The notes: a model not told the origin generated them from the sequence alone. A stretch of DNA of 64,000 bases from Bacteroidales bacterium (GCA_020860515.1 JAJBUG010000061.1:1012-65011); one strand, 5' to 3'; counted from the first letter of the stretch, positions 36,147 through 46,555 are shown. Numbers and translations are program-made.

Positions 36147-36316
36147 GAATTTATCAATTAGGGGTTTATCGATTGCAAAGGTAACAAATAATGTTACATG
36201 TTACATTTTGTTTTGCAAATGTTAACATTCGTGTTGACCTTTTGTTGAACCCCTAAATTTTGGGATTTGAATAAAAATCAAGAAATTTGTGACCAGAAAT
36301 ACAAAACTATAAGCTT

Positions 36317-37927
36317 ATGATTAACTTTACACTTGCACTTGCTGCCATGTCGGCTTTGGCTGTTGCGCCAGTCAAAGCGCCTGTCCCCGCACCCGCAGCC
36401 GCAGTTGAGGCTGCCTCAGCTGAGGTAATTTACGACGCGCCAGAGGGCACATCCACCACTTACATGCGTTCAGGAATCGGTTATGCCTACGACTACGAAG
36501 AGTGGGAGGTGGTGATTAAGGACGAAGGCGGATACGCCGGAGAGATGGTAGAAACCACCGACGGCACTGTTTACATCAAGAATCCCTTGGTGTTCTATCC
36601 TACAAAGACTTGGATCAAAGGTCAGCGCGATGGCGGTGTCATCACTGTGCAGCTCCCTCAAGCCGTGGGAGAGTTCGTTGACGAGGACTTTGGTTCCGAG
36701 GCATTCTATCTCTATCGAATGAACTTCGTGTGGCTCGATGACGCACATACCGAAGGCACATTCTATGTAGATGAGGAAAACCAAACCATTACCCTGGAGC
36801 AGGATGCAGATGGCAATTGGAATTTCAGCATTCGCGACGACAATTCTATCATAGGCATGGCCTATGAGGATGGCGAATGGAGCGGCTTCGGCGACTTCGA
36901 GCAGTGCTATGTGCCTTACACACCCGAAGAAGTAGAAATTCCCGCTGACATTGAGCCGGTGCGCATGGCTATGACCTATGGCGAAGGCAATGGCCACTTC
37001 GTAAGCTGCATCGAGGATGGCGAAAATGTCTATCTCGGAGGCATCCATTCCGATTGTCCCGACAATTGGGTAGTTGCTAAAAAGGATGGGGACAACCTGG
37101 TGATAGAGTCGGGCCAATACATTGGCATTGATCCTACTGTTTATCGCTATTCATATCTCGAGGCTGCTGATTACACCCTAATTGATTATCCTGAATGGGG
37201 ATTCAGCTTTGCTTGGTACGAACCTATTGAAGAAATGACTTTCACCTTGGTTGATGGTGTGTACACTACCGAAAGCTGCCTTGTGGTCAATCCCGAAAAG
37301 ATTACCGACCCAGTGGAGCAAGCTCTTGATCCAATCGTAGCTTATGCAGAACCTTGCCTTAAGGAGCAAGCTGGCGACGTGGCGGCAGCTCCATTGGCTC
37401 CCATTGTGACCGACTTTATGGAGTACGATGCTGATTGGGGAATGGGCTATATCATCTTTGACCTTCCCAAAGTTAGTGAAGATGGCGATTTGCTCAACAC
37501 TGATAGCTTGTACTATAACATGTACGTCAACGATGTGGTGTTTGTATTCTATAATGATGAATATCCTATCGATGTTGACGAGATGGAGAACGTACCGTAT
37601 AACTACAGCAACGGCTGGGACATAGACCTTGACAAGGGCTCAATTCAACATTATCTGTATTATTACATTGAGTATGGCGTGGAGAGCATTGCCTTGCAAT
37701 CGTTCTTCGAAGCCGAGGATGGCACCCGTTATTACAGCGACAAGACTTATGTCCTTGGAGGCACCGACAGCGTGGCTGATACCTCAATGGCTAAGGTCGA
37801 GGCAGTAAGCGTAGAGTACTATACCCTCAGCGGCGTGCGCGTGGCCAATCCCACCGCTGGAATTTACATCCAGCGCACCACCTATGCCGACGGCACCACC
37901 CAGGTACAAAAGACCCTCAAGCGCTAA
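36317..37927 (+). CDS. Secreted protein with T9SS-like tail (paralog of 54774-56438)
   Basis: Signal peptide; C-term VEYYTLSGVRVANPTAGIYIQRTTYADGTTQVQKTLKR. Confidence 0.75.
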   Translation: MINFTLALAAMSALAVAPVKAPVPAPAAAVEAASAEVIYDAPEGTSTTYMRSGIGYAYDYEEWEVVIKDEGGYAGEMVETTDGTVYIKNPLVFYPTKTWIKGQRDGGVITVQLPQAVGEFVDEDFGSEAFYLYRMNFVWLDDAHTEGTFYVDEENQTITLEQDADGNWNFSIRDDNSIIGMAYEDGEWSGFGDFEQCYVPYTPEEVEIPADIEPVRMAMTYGEGNGHFVSCIEDGENVYLGGIHSDCPDNWVVAKKDGDNLVIESGQYIGIDPTVYRYSYLEAADYTLIDYPEWGFSFAWYEPIEEMTFTLVDGVYTTESCLVVNPEKITDPVEQALDPIVAYAEPCLKEQAGDVAAAPLAPIVTDFMEYDADWGMGYIIFDLPKVSEDGDLLNTDSLYYNMYVNDVVFVFYNDEYPIDVDEMENVPYNYSNGWDIDLDKGSIQHYLYYYIEYGVESIALQSFFEAEDGTRYYSDKTYVLGGTDSVADTSMAKVEAVSVEYYTLSGVRVANPTAGIYIQRTTYADGTTQVQKTLKR

Positions 37928-37948
37928 TCCCATAGAATAAGCATTTTT

Positions 37949-38004
37949 TTGACCACGAAGGGACGCATCCGCAGATGTGGGTGCGTCCCTTTGTGGTCAA
38001 TTTT
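37949..38004 (+). terminator. Intrinsic terminator
   Basis: TTGACCACGAAGGGACGCA...TGCGTCCCTTTGTGGTCAATTTT, 19-bp stem. Confidence 0.9.
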
Positions 38005-38023
38005 CCGATTTTCTTAGCCTAAA

Positions 38024-38055
38024 TTTGGTTTTTACTTAAAAAATGTGTATTTTTG
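38024..38055 (+). promoter_or_regulatory. Promoter TTTG-N20-TATTTTTG for the vWA/tubulin/protease operon
   Basis: TTTG 38024-38027, TATTTTTG 38048-38055, 20-bp spacer, ATG at 38079. Confidence 0.75.
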
Positions 38056-38078
38056 CCTAAAATTACAAAACCTTAAAA

Positions 38079-39083
38079 TTGATGTCGCCAATCTCACATA
38101 GAATCCATGCGATTATAATAATTTCCCTCATGTTGCTGTTGCCTGGGCAAAGGCTTATGGCTCAGGGGCATGATGAGGTGAAAAATTATCGTTATATCTA
38201 TCTATGGGATGTCACTCTTTCAATGAAGGGTTATGGGGGCGCTCCTAATATTTGGAAGGAAGTAACAGATAATATTATCAATGACATCTCCAATAATCTG
38301 CCCAATTCCCCACGAAATGAAATCGTGGTGATACCTTTCCAGACCGACTTTTATTGTCAGCCATGGCGCCAACGAGGCGATGCTCAGGGCAAAGCTGAAT
38401 TAATAAGGCGTATTCGAGAATTTGATACCGACAAGGTGTCAAATACCGATATAGGTCGACCTCTTATGCGAGTGATTGATGAAATACTGGCTCCAGATAA
38501 GATTGATGTGATGAAGCTTCTTACCGATGGCAAAACCCAAAACGAAGCTGCGCTTAAAGCGGCTCTCAACCATTGGTGTGCCGAGGCTCAGCATAAAGAT
38601 GCCTATGGTTATTATATAATGCTTACCGACAATGCTGCCGATGAGGCTGTAATCCAAGATATCAATGCTACGTGTCGCTTTGAATCTTTGCAAGGCACCG
38701 AAGTGGAAATAGTGCAGATTACTCCCACATGGCTGATGAGCCATAATCTGCTTGATGAGGATGAAGTGGTAGAGGTGCATTTCAAGACTATGCCTCCGAA
38801 TGTAAACATCGAAGATTACACCGTAGGAATTTCAGATCATCCAAGTGATTTCTATTATATTAAGGAAGACCAAGCTACGATCCATAATAATAAAATCTCT
38901 CTGACATTGGTGCCAAAAATGATGGCTGAGGAAATAGTGAATCAAATCGGCAATGGCGACGAACTGTTGCTTATTGACCTTGAAGATGACCCTAAATATC
39001 CCCGTGCCAGAATTATACCCAATAGTGTGAGAATCAAACTTGTCACTAAACCCGAAAAAACTCTGCGCTTCAGTGTTAAATAA
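38079..39083 (+). CDS. Secreted von Willebrand factor A domain protein
   Basis: Signal peptide; YIYLWDVTLSMKG (MIDAS DxTxS), ...NTDIGRPL..., YIMLTDNAAD. Confidence 0.8.
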   Translation: MMSPISHRIHAIIIISLMLLLPGQRLMAQGHDEVKNYRYIYLWDVTLSMKGYGGAPNIWKEVTDNIINDISNNLPNSPRNEIVVIPFQTDFYCQPWRQRGDAQGKAELIRRIREFDTDKVSNTDIGRPLMRVIDEILAPDKIDVMKLLTDGKTQNEAALKAALNHWCAEAQHKDAYGYYIMLTDNAADEAVIQDINATCRFESLQGTEVEIVQITPTWLMSHNLLDEDEVVEVHFKTMPPNVNIEDYTVGISDHPSDFYYIKEDQATIHNNKISLTLVPKMMAEEIVNQIGNGDELLLIDLEDDPKYPRARIIPNSVRIKLVTKPEKTLRFSVK

Positions 39084-39084
39084 A

Positions 39085-40029
39085 ATGTTAAGCAACCGAC
39101 TATATCGACTGTTGGCCTTAAGTGCAATGGCTATTCTTGTGCTGGGGCTTGGAAGCTGCTCGCAAGATAAGCAGCAGACTTTCGGCTGGGGTGAAAGTGA
39201 CTATTATGATGACTTCTTATGGTGCAAACACACCCCCGACACTCTGCATCGCACCTTAGAATTTGACCTCAACCGTGATGCTCGCATGTTTCTTGAGCGT
39301 GATGTGATGATTGGTCTTTACTCAATCTCAGAAGACGGACAAGCTGAGCCCCTTTCCACTGAGATAGCACAACTTTTTGTAGAGGGGAAGCCTTGCCTGA
39401 ATAATATTATTATAATTGATCGCAACGTTCCGCCCGAGGCCGATGCAGCTATAGTGTTTAATCCAAAAGCACCGAATAAGGATTTTAATTGGTGCTTCAA
39501 GGTGGTGAATCCTGGAGATTTAGACCGCATTTCTACGCCAGAGTCAACCTACGATCTACAGGGAGGCTCTCCGCAGCCTGAGATTTTTCAATTCGATATT
39601 GCCAAACATGGGCGGATGAATCCTTTGGCCAGGACGCTGATGATTATAGGCTGTGCCATTGCCGCACTGCTGCTTCTGTGGTTTTTAGTAATTGAGCGTC
39701 AAATGTATCCTCGGTTCAGTGCCTTGCGCCTTACAGTTGAGGGTTATGACTCATATCTGACCAACATTCCCCTTAAAGGCCTTCGCAGAGTAGTGCTTAC
39801 TTCGAAACCTCAAAAACAGAATTGGTTAAACCGACTTTTTACCGGAAAGATACTCTATAAGATAAATTCCTGTTGGAAGAGTGATATCGTGTTCTCACCG
39901 CGCAATCGCAAGAGCATAATAATGCGATGCACTGCTCCGTATGAGGCTGATGCCCGCACGCTTACCAAGAACGAGCAATATCGCATTCTCGACACCGAAT
40001 CAAAACAAAAGATAACCATTAACCTTTAA
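39085..40029 (+). CDS. Lipoprotein with one TM helix and C-terminal (probably cytoplasmic) domain
   Basis: Lipobox VLGLGSC; TM LARTLMIIGCAIAALLLLWFLVI; 1-nt gap from the vWA stop. Confidence 0.75.
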   Translation: MLSNRLYRLLALSAMAILVLGLGSCSQDKQQTFGWGESDYYDDFLWCKHTPDTLHRTLEFDLNRDARMFLERDVMIGLYSISEDGQAEPLSTEIAQLFVEGKPCLNNIIIIDRNVPPEADAAIVFNPKAPNKDFNWCFKVVNPGDLDRISTPESTYDLQGGSPQPEIFQFDIAKHGRMNPLARTLMIIGCAIAALLLLWFLVIERQMYPRFSALRLTVEGYDSYLTNIPLKGLRRVVLTSKPQKQNWLNRLFTGKILYKINSCWKSDIVFSPRNRKSIIMRCTAPYEADARTLTKNEQYRILDTESKQKITINL

Positions 40030-40044
40030 TGCCTTATTCTCACT

Positions 40045-42795
40045 ATGGCAACCAAGATAAAAAGATGCCTATATATAGGCCTTGGAGGCACGGGCATGAA
40101 CTCGCTGCTCCATGTGAAAAAGATGTTCATCGATACTTACGGCGAGGTGCCTCCCATGATTGGCTTCTTAGGAGTGGATACTGACCGAGGCGCTTACAAT
40201 AAGACTCTCCTTGCAAAATCAGGTGAAGCTGTAAGCCTTTCACCCAATGAGCAAATGCGCATTATAGTGGAGGATGCGCGCCCCATTTATGAGCAGAACA
40301 AGGATGCATTCTCATGGCTTCCATCTTCAGCACTCTACGGATTGACATCGATGAAGCTCGGTGCTGGTCAATTGCGCACCAATGGCCGCTTTGCATTCAC
40401 GGTGAATGCTCGCGACGTGAGGCGTAAAATTTCAGATGCACTCAATCGCATTCAGAGCAACAAGTATGTAGATAACGACCGATATGAGTTGCTGAGCGCA
40501 GATGTTGAGATATTTTTGGTGTTCTCAGTGTGTGGCGGCACAGGCTGTGGGACATTCCTTAATATGGCTGCAACTGTGCGCGAACTGGCTCCACAATGCA
40601 AGCTTATGGGCTTTGCCGTGCTTCCCCATGTGTTCCGGGCCATGGCTCGCTCGGGCATGTCAAAGGTCATGCCGAATGCTTTCGGAGCATTGATGGACCT
40701 CGACTATTTGATGCATCTCAGTCTCGATCAGAAGCCCGTGGCATTGAAATCGCTTAAGGGCGATGAGATGCTGATTAAGGAAAGGCCTTTCAATTCGGTA
40801 GTATTCGTGGACAATGCCAATGCCAACAATGATGTTTACAACCATGTGGACCAGCTAACTGAGCTAATAAGCTTGGGCTTGGTAACAGCCGCAGGCGAGC
40901 TGTCTTCGGCATCGGCCAGCGTAGGCGATAATCTGGAGAAAAACATTCGCGAAGGTACTATGAAGGTGGCCAACAAGCGAGCTTGGGTGGCTGGCATGGG
41001 AGCATGCGAAATCTTGTACCGGAGCGGTGATTTGAGTCGCATCTATTCGATCAAGGCTGCCAAGTATTTGATTGAGCAGATGATAAACTCGTGCACCGAC
41101 ATTGATGCTATCGTGAATGCATGGATTGACAGCGAGGAAGTGCATATCCGCGAGAATAACAACAACGACCATGTGATTGACTTCATGCTCAGCCCAAATC
41201 CAAAGCATGAGCTTGAAATCAATGAGAAAGCCAATCCTCGGCCCGAAGTAGATGAATACCTGCGAGTAGAAGCTGGAAAAGATGAGAAGATTTCTGAGCG
41301 TATTACCGATCTTACCACTCGCGTCAACGAGCAGCTCGACATTTTGATATCAAAGCATATCAATAAGGAGTGTGGCGTGGATGCTGTCGAAAAAATCATT
41401 CTTGGCATCCAAGCGCAGGTGGAGATTTTCCTTAAGGAGATGCACCAGGAAAAGGACGAGCTCATCGACACTCTCCCTGGCAAGGAAACCAATCTCAAAA
41501 ATGCCATTGAAGACCTTAAAGAAGCAGCGGGACGTGTGTTCAAATTCAAGGTAAAGGATAGAGTGGAGGATGTGTGCGATGCAGCCAAGATAGTGGCTCG
41601 CCAGAAACGTGAGATTAAGCGTAGGCAAGCTGCTATTACATTTTACAACAGCCTTAAAACACGCCTTAACGAGAAACTATACCGAGTGACCGACATAAAG
41701 AAGAAACTCGATTCGGTATATAAGATGCACACTGATCAGTTGGCTTCGCTGCAGAATAGCATCGGCCAAGGCACTCGTTCGTTCCAAATCGACTTGGCTC
41801 AAAATGTGGCTAACAATATCAGTGTGACAAAGTCTGAAGTGCTGGTGAGTGATTTCGCCTTGAAGGTGAAAGGAATCACTGATGGCATAGGAGCATTTGT
41901 GGAGAAGGATACTGAGGCAATCAAAGCCCTCATGCTTGATTATACCGCAAATCTTCACACTGCTCGCAAATGGGCATCGCGTACGATTGACGATATGTTG
42001 GAATCTCTGAGCGACGAAGACTTCAATAATCTCATCAATCGAGCTATCCGCAAGTCATTGCCTGTGCTCCCCTATGATTACAATGGTCTCTTCCCTGATG
42101 AGAACCCTCAGGATGGATATTTCATTGGCGTGCCCGACAAGTCAACTTGCCGACTCACTAAGGACCTGTTCAAAAATCTTGTGTCGGATAATGCCGATGT
42201 GGATGTGGTGTCAATCGGCTCAACTGATCGCATAATAATATATCGCCAGTTGGGCGTGCTGCCTGTGTATGCTATCAAGGCAGTTAAGGAATACCAACGC
42301 GAATATGAGAATGGGGCTGCAGCCAATCTCTATCATTTCGACAACGACCTCTACACACGCATGCAGCGTGAGAAATTCAGCATTTTCCCCACTGCCACCA
42401 ACGACGAGGATGAGATGCTGTCAATATGGATTTGGGGGCTGATTCGAGGTCTCGTCAAGAATGAAAATGGCAAATACTATTTCAAGAGCGAGGCCTTGGG
42501 TGATATTTTGGATGACTACTGGGAGCCTCTGGGGACGGCCTATCGCGATGAGGCTTTTGAGACATTCTGCCGCAATCGCCAATCGGTGATGGCCGAATAT
42601 CCCAAAATTATTCAGGAAATAGAAGCCAAGGAGGGCTCTGAAGCCATTGCTGAGCTTAAGGAAGATGTGAAGGCTCACTATATGGAGAAGTATTCCCAGC
42701 TTAACCTCACCCGTGATCGCCTCCGTGAGAAAGGATATGAGAAAATCCAGGCTCTGATGCGCAGAGAGTTGGAATATGTGCGCAATAATTTCTAA
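40045..42795 (+). CDS. Tubulin/FtsZ-like GTPase (Tubulin_2-type large protein)
   Basis: N-term YIGLGGTGMNSLLHVKKMF; tubulin-type G-loop VFSVCGGTGCGTFLNMA; central coiled-coil region. Confidence 0.85.
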   Translation: MATKIKRCLYIGLGGTGMNSLLHVKKMFIDTYGEVPPMIGFLGVDTDRGAYNKTLLAKSGEAVSLSPNEQMRIIVEDARPIYEQNKDAFSWLPSSALYGLTSMKLGAGQLRTNGRFAFTVNARDVRRKISDALNRIQSNKYVDNDRYELLSADVEIFLVFSVCGGTGCGTFLNMAATVRELAPQCKLMGFAVLPHVFRAMARSGMSKVMPNAFGALMDLDYLMHLSLDQKPVALKSLKGDEMLIKERPFNSVVFVDNANANNDVYNHVDQLTELISLGLVTAAGELSSASASVGDNLEKNIREGTMKVANKRAWVAGMGACEILYRSGDLSRIYSIKAAKYLIEQMINSCTDIDAIVNAWIDSEEVHIRENNNNDHVIDFMLSPNPKHELEINEKANPRPEVDEYLRVEAGKDEKISERITDLTTRVNEQLDILISKHINKECGVDAVEKIILGIQAQVEIFLKEMHQEKDELIDTLPGKETNLKNAIEDLKEAAGRVFKFKVKDRVEDVCDAAKIVARQKREIKRRQAAITFYNSLKTRLNEKLYRVTDIKKKLDSVYKMHTDQLASLQNSIGQGTRSFQIDLAQNVANNISVTKSEVLVSDFALKVKGITDGIGAFVEKDTEAIKALMLDYTANLHTARKWASRTIDDMLESLSDEDFNNLINRAIRKSLPVLPYDYNGLFPDENPQDGYFIGVPDKSTCRLTKDLFKNLVSDNADVDVVSIGSTDRIIIYRQLGVLPVYAIKAVKEYQREYENGAAANLYHFDNDLYTRMQREKFSIFPTATNDEDEMLSIWIWGLIRGLVKNENGKYYFKSEALGDILDDYWEPLGTAYRDEAFETFCRNRQSVMAEYPKIIQEIEAKEGSEAIAELKEDVKAHYMEKYSQLNLTRDRLREKGYEKIQALMRRELEYVRNNF

Positions 42796-42816
42796 CACTT
42801 GCAATGGTATTCTAAG

Positions 42817-45800
42817 ATGCTGCATATTGTCAACATAATGCTCGGTGGCGAGTTCGCCGAACTCGCCAAGGGTGTCAAGGGCTATGTGCTTAAGCATGGT
42901 TCGCCTGAGGAATGGACATTCTATTCCGGCTTTATGTTCTCCTATCCTGAAGCCTACAATAGCCAAATGATAGAGATATACAAGGCTGACAAGCTTAAAA
43001 GCCAAGAGAATGCCTTCGAATCAGGCCTCAGTCGAGCTGTATCCGCTGGGCTTGATTTGGTGGAGACTATCAAGCCCCAGCAGTATCAAGAATATCTTAT
43101 CAGCTTTTTCTCGCGCCTTTACGATACTACTATCACCATTGAAAACCCAGGTGATAACAACACCCTGCACCTTTGCTTGTTTGTGCAAGCCTATGATGAC
43201 CATAGTGCTGTTCGGTTAACTGAGGTGTTGGAGGCAATAAGTCATTGCAAGCGTAAATATTGCGCGGATGTATGGGCTTTGTCTTCTGATTACGCGCACC
43301 TTCTGTTGCCCGATAAGGCTGAAGAATTGCCCACTATGCGCCAGCACCATAATGCCAAGGCTGTCGAGCTCCTCTCATGGCTCGAACGGGCCAAGCAGCA
43401 ATATCCAAGCATCATGGGAAGGCTAATTTACACCCAGATGTGCAATATGCAGGGGCAGTCGCTCAATCTTGACCAAGAGGGCATGATAAGGGTAATGGGA
43501 GAGTACACCCTGCTGTCAATCACTAATTACTTTACACTCCACAATGCCAATGACGAAGATGTTCAGCATAGCTTCTTCGCATTTGGCTTGTCAGAATTAA
43601 GTCTTGACCGCTACAGCTTTGTGCAGTATCTTTTGCACAAAACTTACTTGCATATCCTGACTCGCGAGCATGTAGAGCAACAATCGGTGGATGTCAATAA
43701 GATGTCCCATTTGATACAGTTGACTTTAGTGCCCTATGTGCATGTTTATCGAGATTTTTATGACCAAGAGGTGGTGCCTCTGATCAAAGCCAATCTTAGC
43801 CCTAAAGAGATAATAGCGCGCCTTGATGCCCCTCTTAGGGAGAAAATTGACAAGCTTTCTCAGGACTTGCAGCGATTCATTGGAGATGAATCGCTGTCGC
43901 TTCCTGAAAAGCAGGGTGCATTGGCGCAATTGTTGGGTGAAGATGACCCATTGCTTGAGGGCTATCTTTTTGACCAAGATCAATACACTCTTGACGATTG
44001 CATTATGGAAGCTTTAGCTCTGTTTGTCGAAGCCAACAATTACGCAATCACCGATGAGAGATACTATGATGCCATTCTGAGCGACGAAAAAGAAATAAGG
44101 GAGGACGAGGACGGCAATAGAGAAATTGTACCTGTCCCAGCAGAAGTCCTAATCAAAGGGATAAAGAAATCACGCATAGAAATGCGTGATTCCACCAACT
44201 ATATTCGAGAAAAGACCAAGCAACTCAAAGCCCTGGGTCAAGAACGCGCGTCGAGCCATGCAAGCCATGGCCGATTGACTAAGGATGGGTATGTGTTTGA
44301 AAACACGACCTTCCGCCTTCAAGGCGACGAGATAATTGAAAGTCCGCTCAATGACAGTTATGAGCCTCATCCCAACTCGGTGCGCAGCCTCGACCTACGC
44401 AAATATTTCAATCCTGTAAAGAATCAGGGAGATTTGGGCGCGTGCGCATGTTATTCCTTAGTATCAATTTATGAATACATGCTCAAGAAATCACTCCACA
44501 CCAATCAGGCTTTGAGTGAAAACTTCGTATATTACAATGTAAGGAAGGAATCGGGTAAGGTAAAAGAAGACACGGGGAGTAATTTCTTGCAAGTGGTGAA
44601 GTCGATGTCGAAGTATGGGGTATGCTCTGAAGCTTTGCATCCAATGCTATCTCCTGCAACTTTATCCACTGAGCCTTCAGAAGATGCCTATGCAGATGCA
44701 AAAGAGCGCCAAGTGTTGCAAGCTAAGAACGTAGAACCTAACTTGGAAGCCTTGAAATCGGCTTTGGCCGATGGCTATCCTGTGGCTGTATCAGTACAGA
44801 TATTCGATTCTTTTTCGGCTACCCAGAAAGGATTTGTGACTAAACCCTCGGATTATGAACGTCGACAAGGGCAGGGAGGCTGGCACGCAATGGTTGCCTG
44901 TGGCTACGACGACGAAAATAAGATTGTGGTTCTGCGCAATTCTTGGGGGCGCGCTTTTGGGGATGATGGCTATTGCTATATGCCTTATTCTTATTTCAGG
45001 GATAAAGACCTCTTTCGAGCTGCTGTTATAATTACGCAAATCAGTGGTACCGAAGTGAAACAGGACGAAAGCTATATGGCCATAAATTTCAATATGGCCG
45101 ATGCAGCCATTCACTCAGCCATATTGCGCAATTCCATTGAGGAAGAAAAAGAAAAGTTGGAGCAAGACAACCAAGATTATCAGCAGAAACTCAACCGCCA
45201 TTTGAAAATGGTGGAAAAAGTGGGCAAGATACGCAATCGAGAGATTCTGCAAGAGAATTACAAAAATAATCTTACCCAAAAGATATTTAATTTGGATTGT
45301 CAGATTAGTGATCTTGAGAGCGAACGCAACAAGCAATTGCGTGAAAATGAAGAGAAAGAACAAAATTACAAACTCAAACTATGGGGCGCAATCGGGGCTT
45401 TGGTGGTGGTGACAGGCCTTTTTATGTACAACGACATAGGATTCTTTATTCAATTCAGCCTCCAAGAGTGGGATTGGATATTGATTTGGCTGGGTGTGTT
45501 TGCTATCAGTTGCTTGGGATATTATATGTTTGCTCGCTATCACCGCAATCAATATGTGCTGTTAAAGCAAAAATTCGCTGATAGGCTTGAGGAACTGACT
45601 AATGAACGAGCGGCTTTGAATCGGGAAATGGGCTTGGTGCCCTTGCAATTCCACTTGGCAGGGATGCTTTGCGACCGTTTTTACAAACTCCAGCACAATT
45701 TGAGACAGAAATATTCAAGTCTGAGGTCCTACGTAGGCAATCTGCGAGTATGGCGAGCTGAGGAGTTTGAAGAAGTGGTCTCGTCAGAGCTCTATAATCG

Positions 45801-46323
45801 TCAGCCTTTCCTCTCTATACTCTCCAAGGAGCAGCTCAATCAATACTTTGATGCCTGCAAGGAAGATATTGCGCGTGACCTGTGGTTGTCAAAATTATTT
45901 CAAGAAGAAACTTTTGAAGTGGATGAGAACCGAATTCTGATTTTCAAAAATGCTCTCAAATCGAAAATTATTGGTCTTTTAGCGTCGAAAATCACGGATT
46001 TCAATATGGTTGATTATTTGGGTGGGCGTACAGCCTATCCATATCTTGACTCTAACAAGAAGAATGTGCAGGACTATATCAGCGAATTGGATAATAATTC
46101 GGGGGTATTTGTGCAATTGAATCCTGCCTGGATTCCTGATCCAAATTTTGGTGAGAATTTCACCATATTCCTTGATTACAAAAATGATAGTGTGCTGGGT
46201 GCGTTGAAAGAAAGTTCCAAGCCTTATCTCACTGCCATGCCTCAGTGGGAGCATCTCAACAATCCCTACAAAATCATAATGGTCAAAACCCGCAAGCTCA
46301 CCCTCGCCGACCTCCTGGGCTAA
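42817..46323 (+). CDS. Large papain-like (C1A) cysteine protease with N-terminal helical domain, coiled coils and two TM helices
   Basis: NPVKNQGDLGACACYSLVSIYEYM (Q, Cys), GWHAMVACGYDD (His), LRNSWGRAFGDDGYCYMPYSYF (Asn); TM ...GAIGALVVVTGLFMYNDIGFFIQF...WILIWLGVFAISCLGYYMF. ORF could extend to TTG 42799. Confidence 0.85.
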   Translation: MLHIVNIMLGGEFAELAKGVKGYVLKHGSPEEWTFYSGFMFSYPEAYNSQMIEIYKADKLKSQENAFESGLSRAVSAGLDLVETIKPQQYQEYLISFFSRLYDTTITIENPGDNNTLHLCLFVQAYDDHSAVRLTEVLEAISHCKRKYCADVWALSSDYAHLLLPDKAEELPTMRQHHNAKAVELLSWLERAKQQYPSIMGRLIYTQMCNMQGQSLNLDQEGMIRVMGEYTLLSITNYFTLHNANDEDVQHSFFAFGLSELSLDRYSFVQYLLHKTYLHILTREHVEQQSVDVNKMSHLIQLTLVPYVHVYRDFYDQEVVPLIKANLSPKEIIARLDAPLREKIDKLSQDLQRFIGDESLSLPEKQGALAQLLGEDDPLLEGYLFDQDQYTLDDCIMEALALFVEANNYAITDERYYDAILSDEKEIREDEDGNREIVPVPAEVLIKGIKKSRIEMRDSTNYIREKTKQLKALGQERASSHASHGRLTKDGYVFENTTFRLQGDEIIESPLNDSYEPHPNSVRSLDLRKYFNPVKNQGDLGACACYSLVSIYEYMLKKSLHTNQALSENFVYYNVRKESGKVKEDTGSNFLQVVKSMSKYGVCSEALHPMLSPATLSTEPSEDAYADAKERQVLQAKNVEPNLEALKSALADGYPVAVSVQIFDSFSATQKGFVTKPSDYERRQGQGGWHAMVACGYDDENKIVVLRNSWGRAFGDDGYCYMPYSYFRDKDLFRAAVIITQISGTEVKQDESYMAINFNMADAAIHSAILRNSIEEEKEKLEQDNQDYQQKLNRHLKMVEKVGKIRNREILQENYKNNLTQKIFNLDCQISDLESERNKQLRENEEKEQNYKLKLWGAIGALVVVTGLFMYNDIGFFIQFSLQEWDWILIWLGVFAISCLGYYMFARYHRNQYVLLKQKFADRLEELTNERAALNREMGLVPLQFHLAGMLCDRFYKLQHNLRQKYSSLRSYVGNLRVWRAEEFEEVVSSELYNRQPFLSILSKEQLNQYFDACKEDIARDLWLSKLFQEETFEVDENRILIFKNALKSKIIGLLASKITDFNMVDYLGGRTAYPYLDSNKKNVQDYISELDNNSGVFVQLNPAWIPDPNFGENFTIFLDYKNDSVLGALKESSKPYLTAMPQWEHLNNPYKIIMVKTRKLTLADLLG

Positions 46324-46332
46324 CATCTCAAG

Positions 46333-46402
46333 CCAAAAATGCACAGAAAACGGCGGAATCTCCTAAATTTTGACAGATTCCGCCGCTTTCTGTGCATTTT
46401 TG
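46333..46402 (+). terminator. Strong terminator after the operon
   Basis: CCAAAAATGCACAGAAAACGGCGGAATCT...AGATTCCGCCGCTTTCTGTGCATTTTTGG. Confidence 0.9.
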
Positions 46403-46555
46403 GATTTATGGGAGGGCTTTGGTTTGGCAATGATAATGATTGATCTTTGATTCAAAAAACTTTGAGGGATTTGTGGTGGGAGAATCGGAATTTTTGTGTA
46501 ATTTTGCAATGTGGCATTGCCATGAGAAAACCATAATTCTAATCAATGATATATT

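Noticed and set aside
38079-46323. Treating the vWA/tubulin operon as a mobile or defence island
   Set aside because: No integrase, att repeats or compositional shift seen around it; a defence role is possible but unsupported by the sequence alone.
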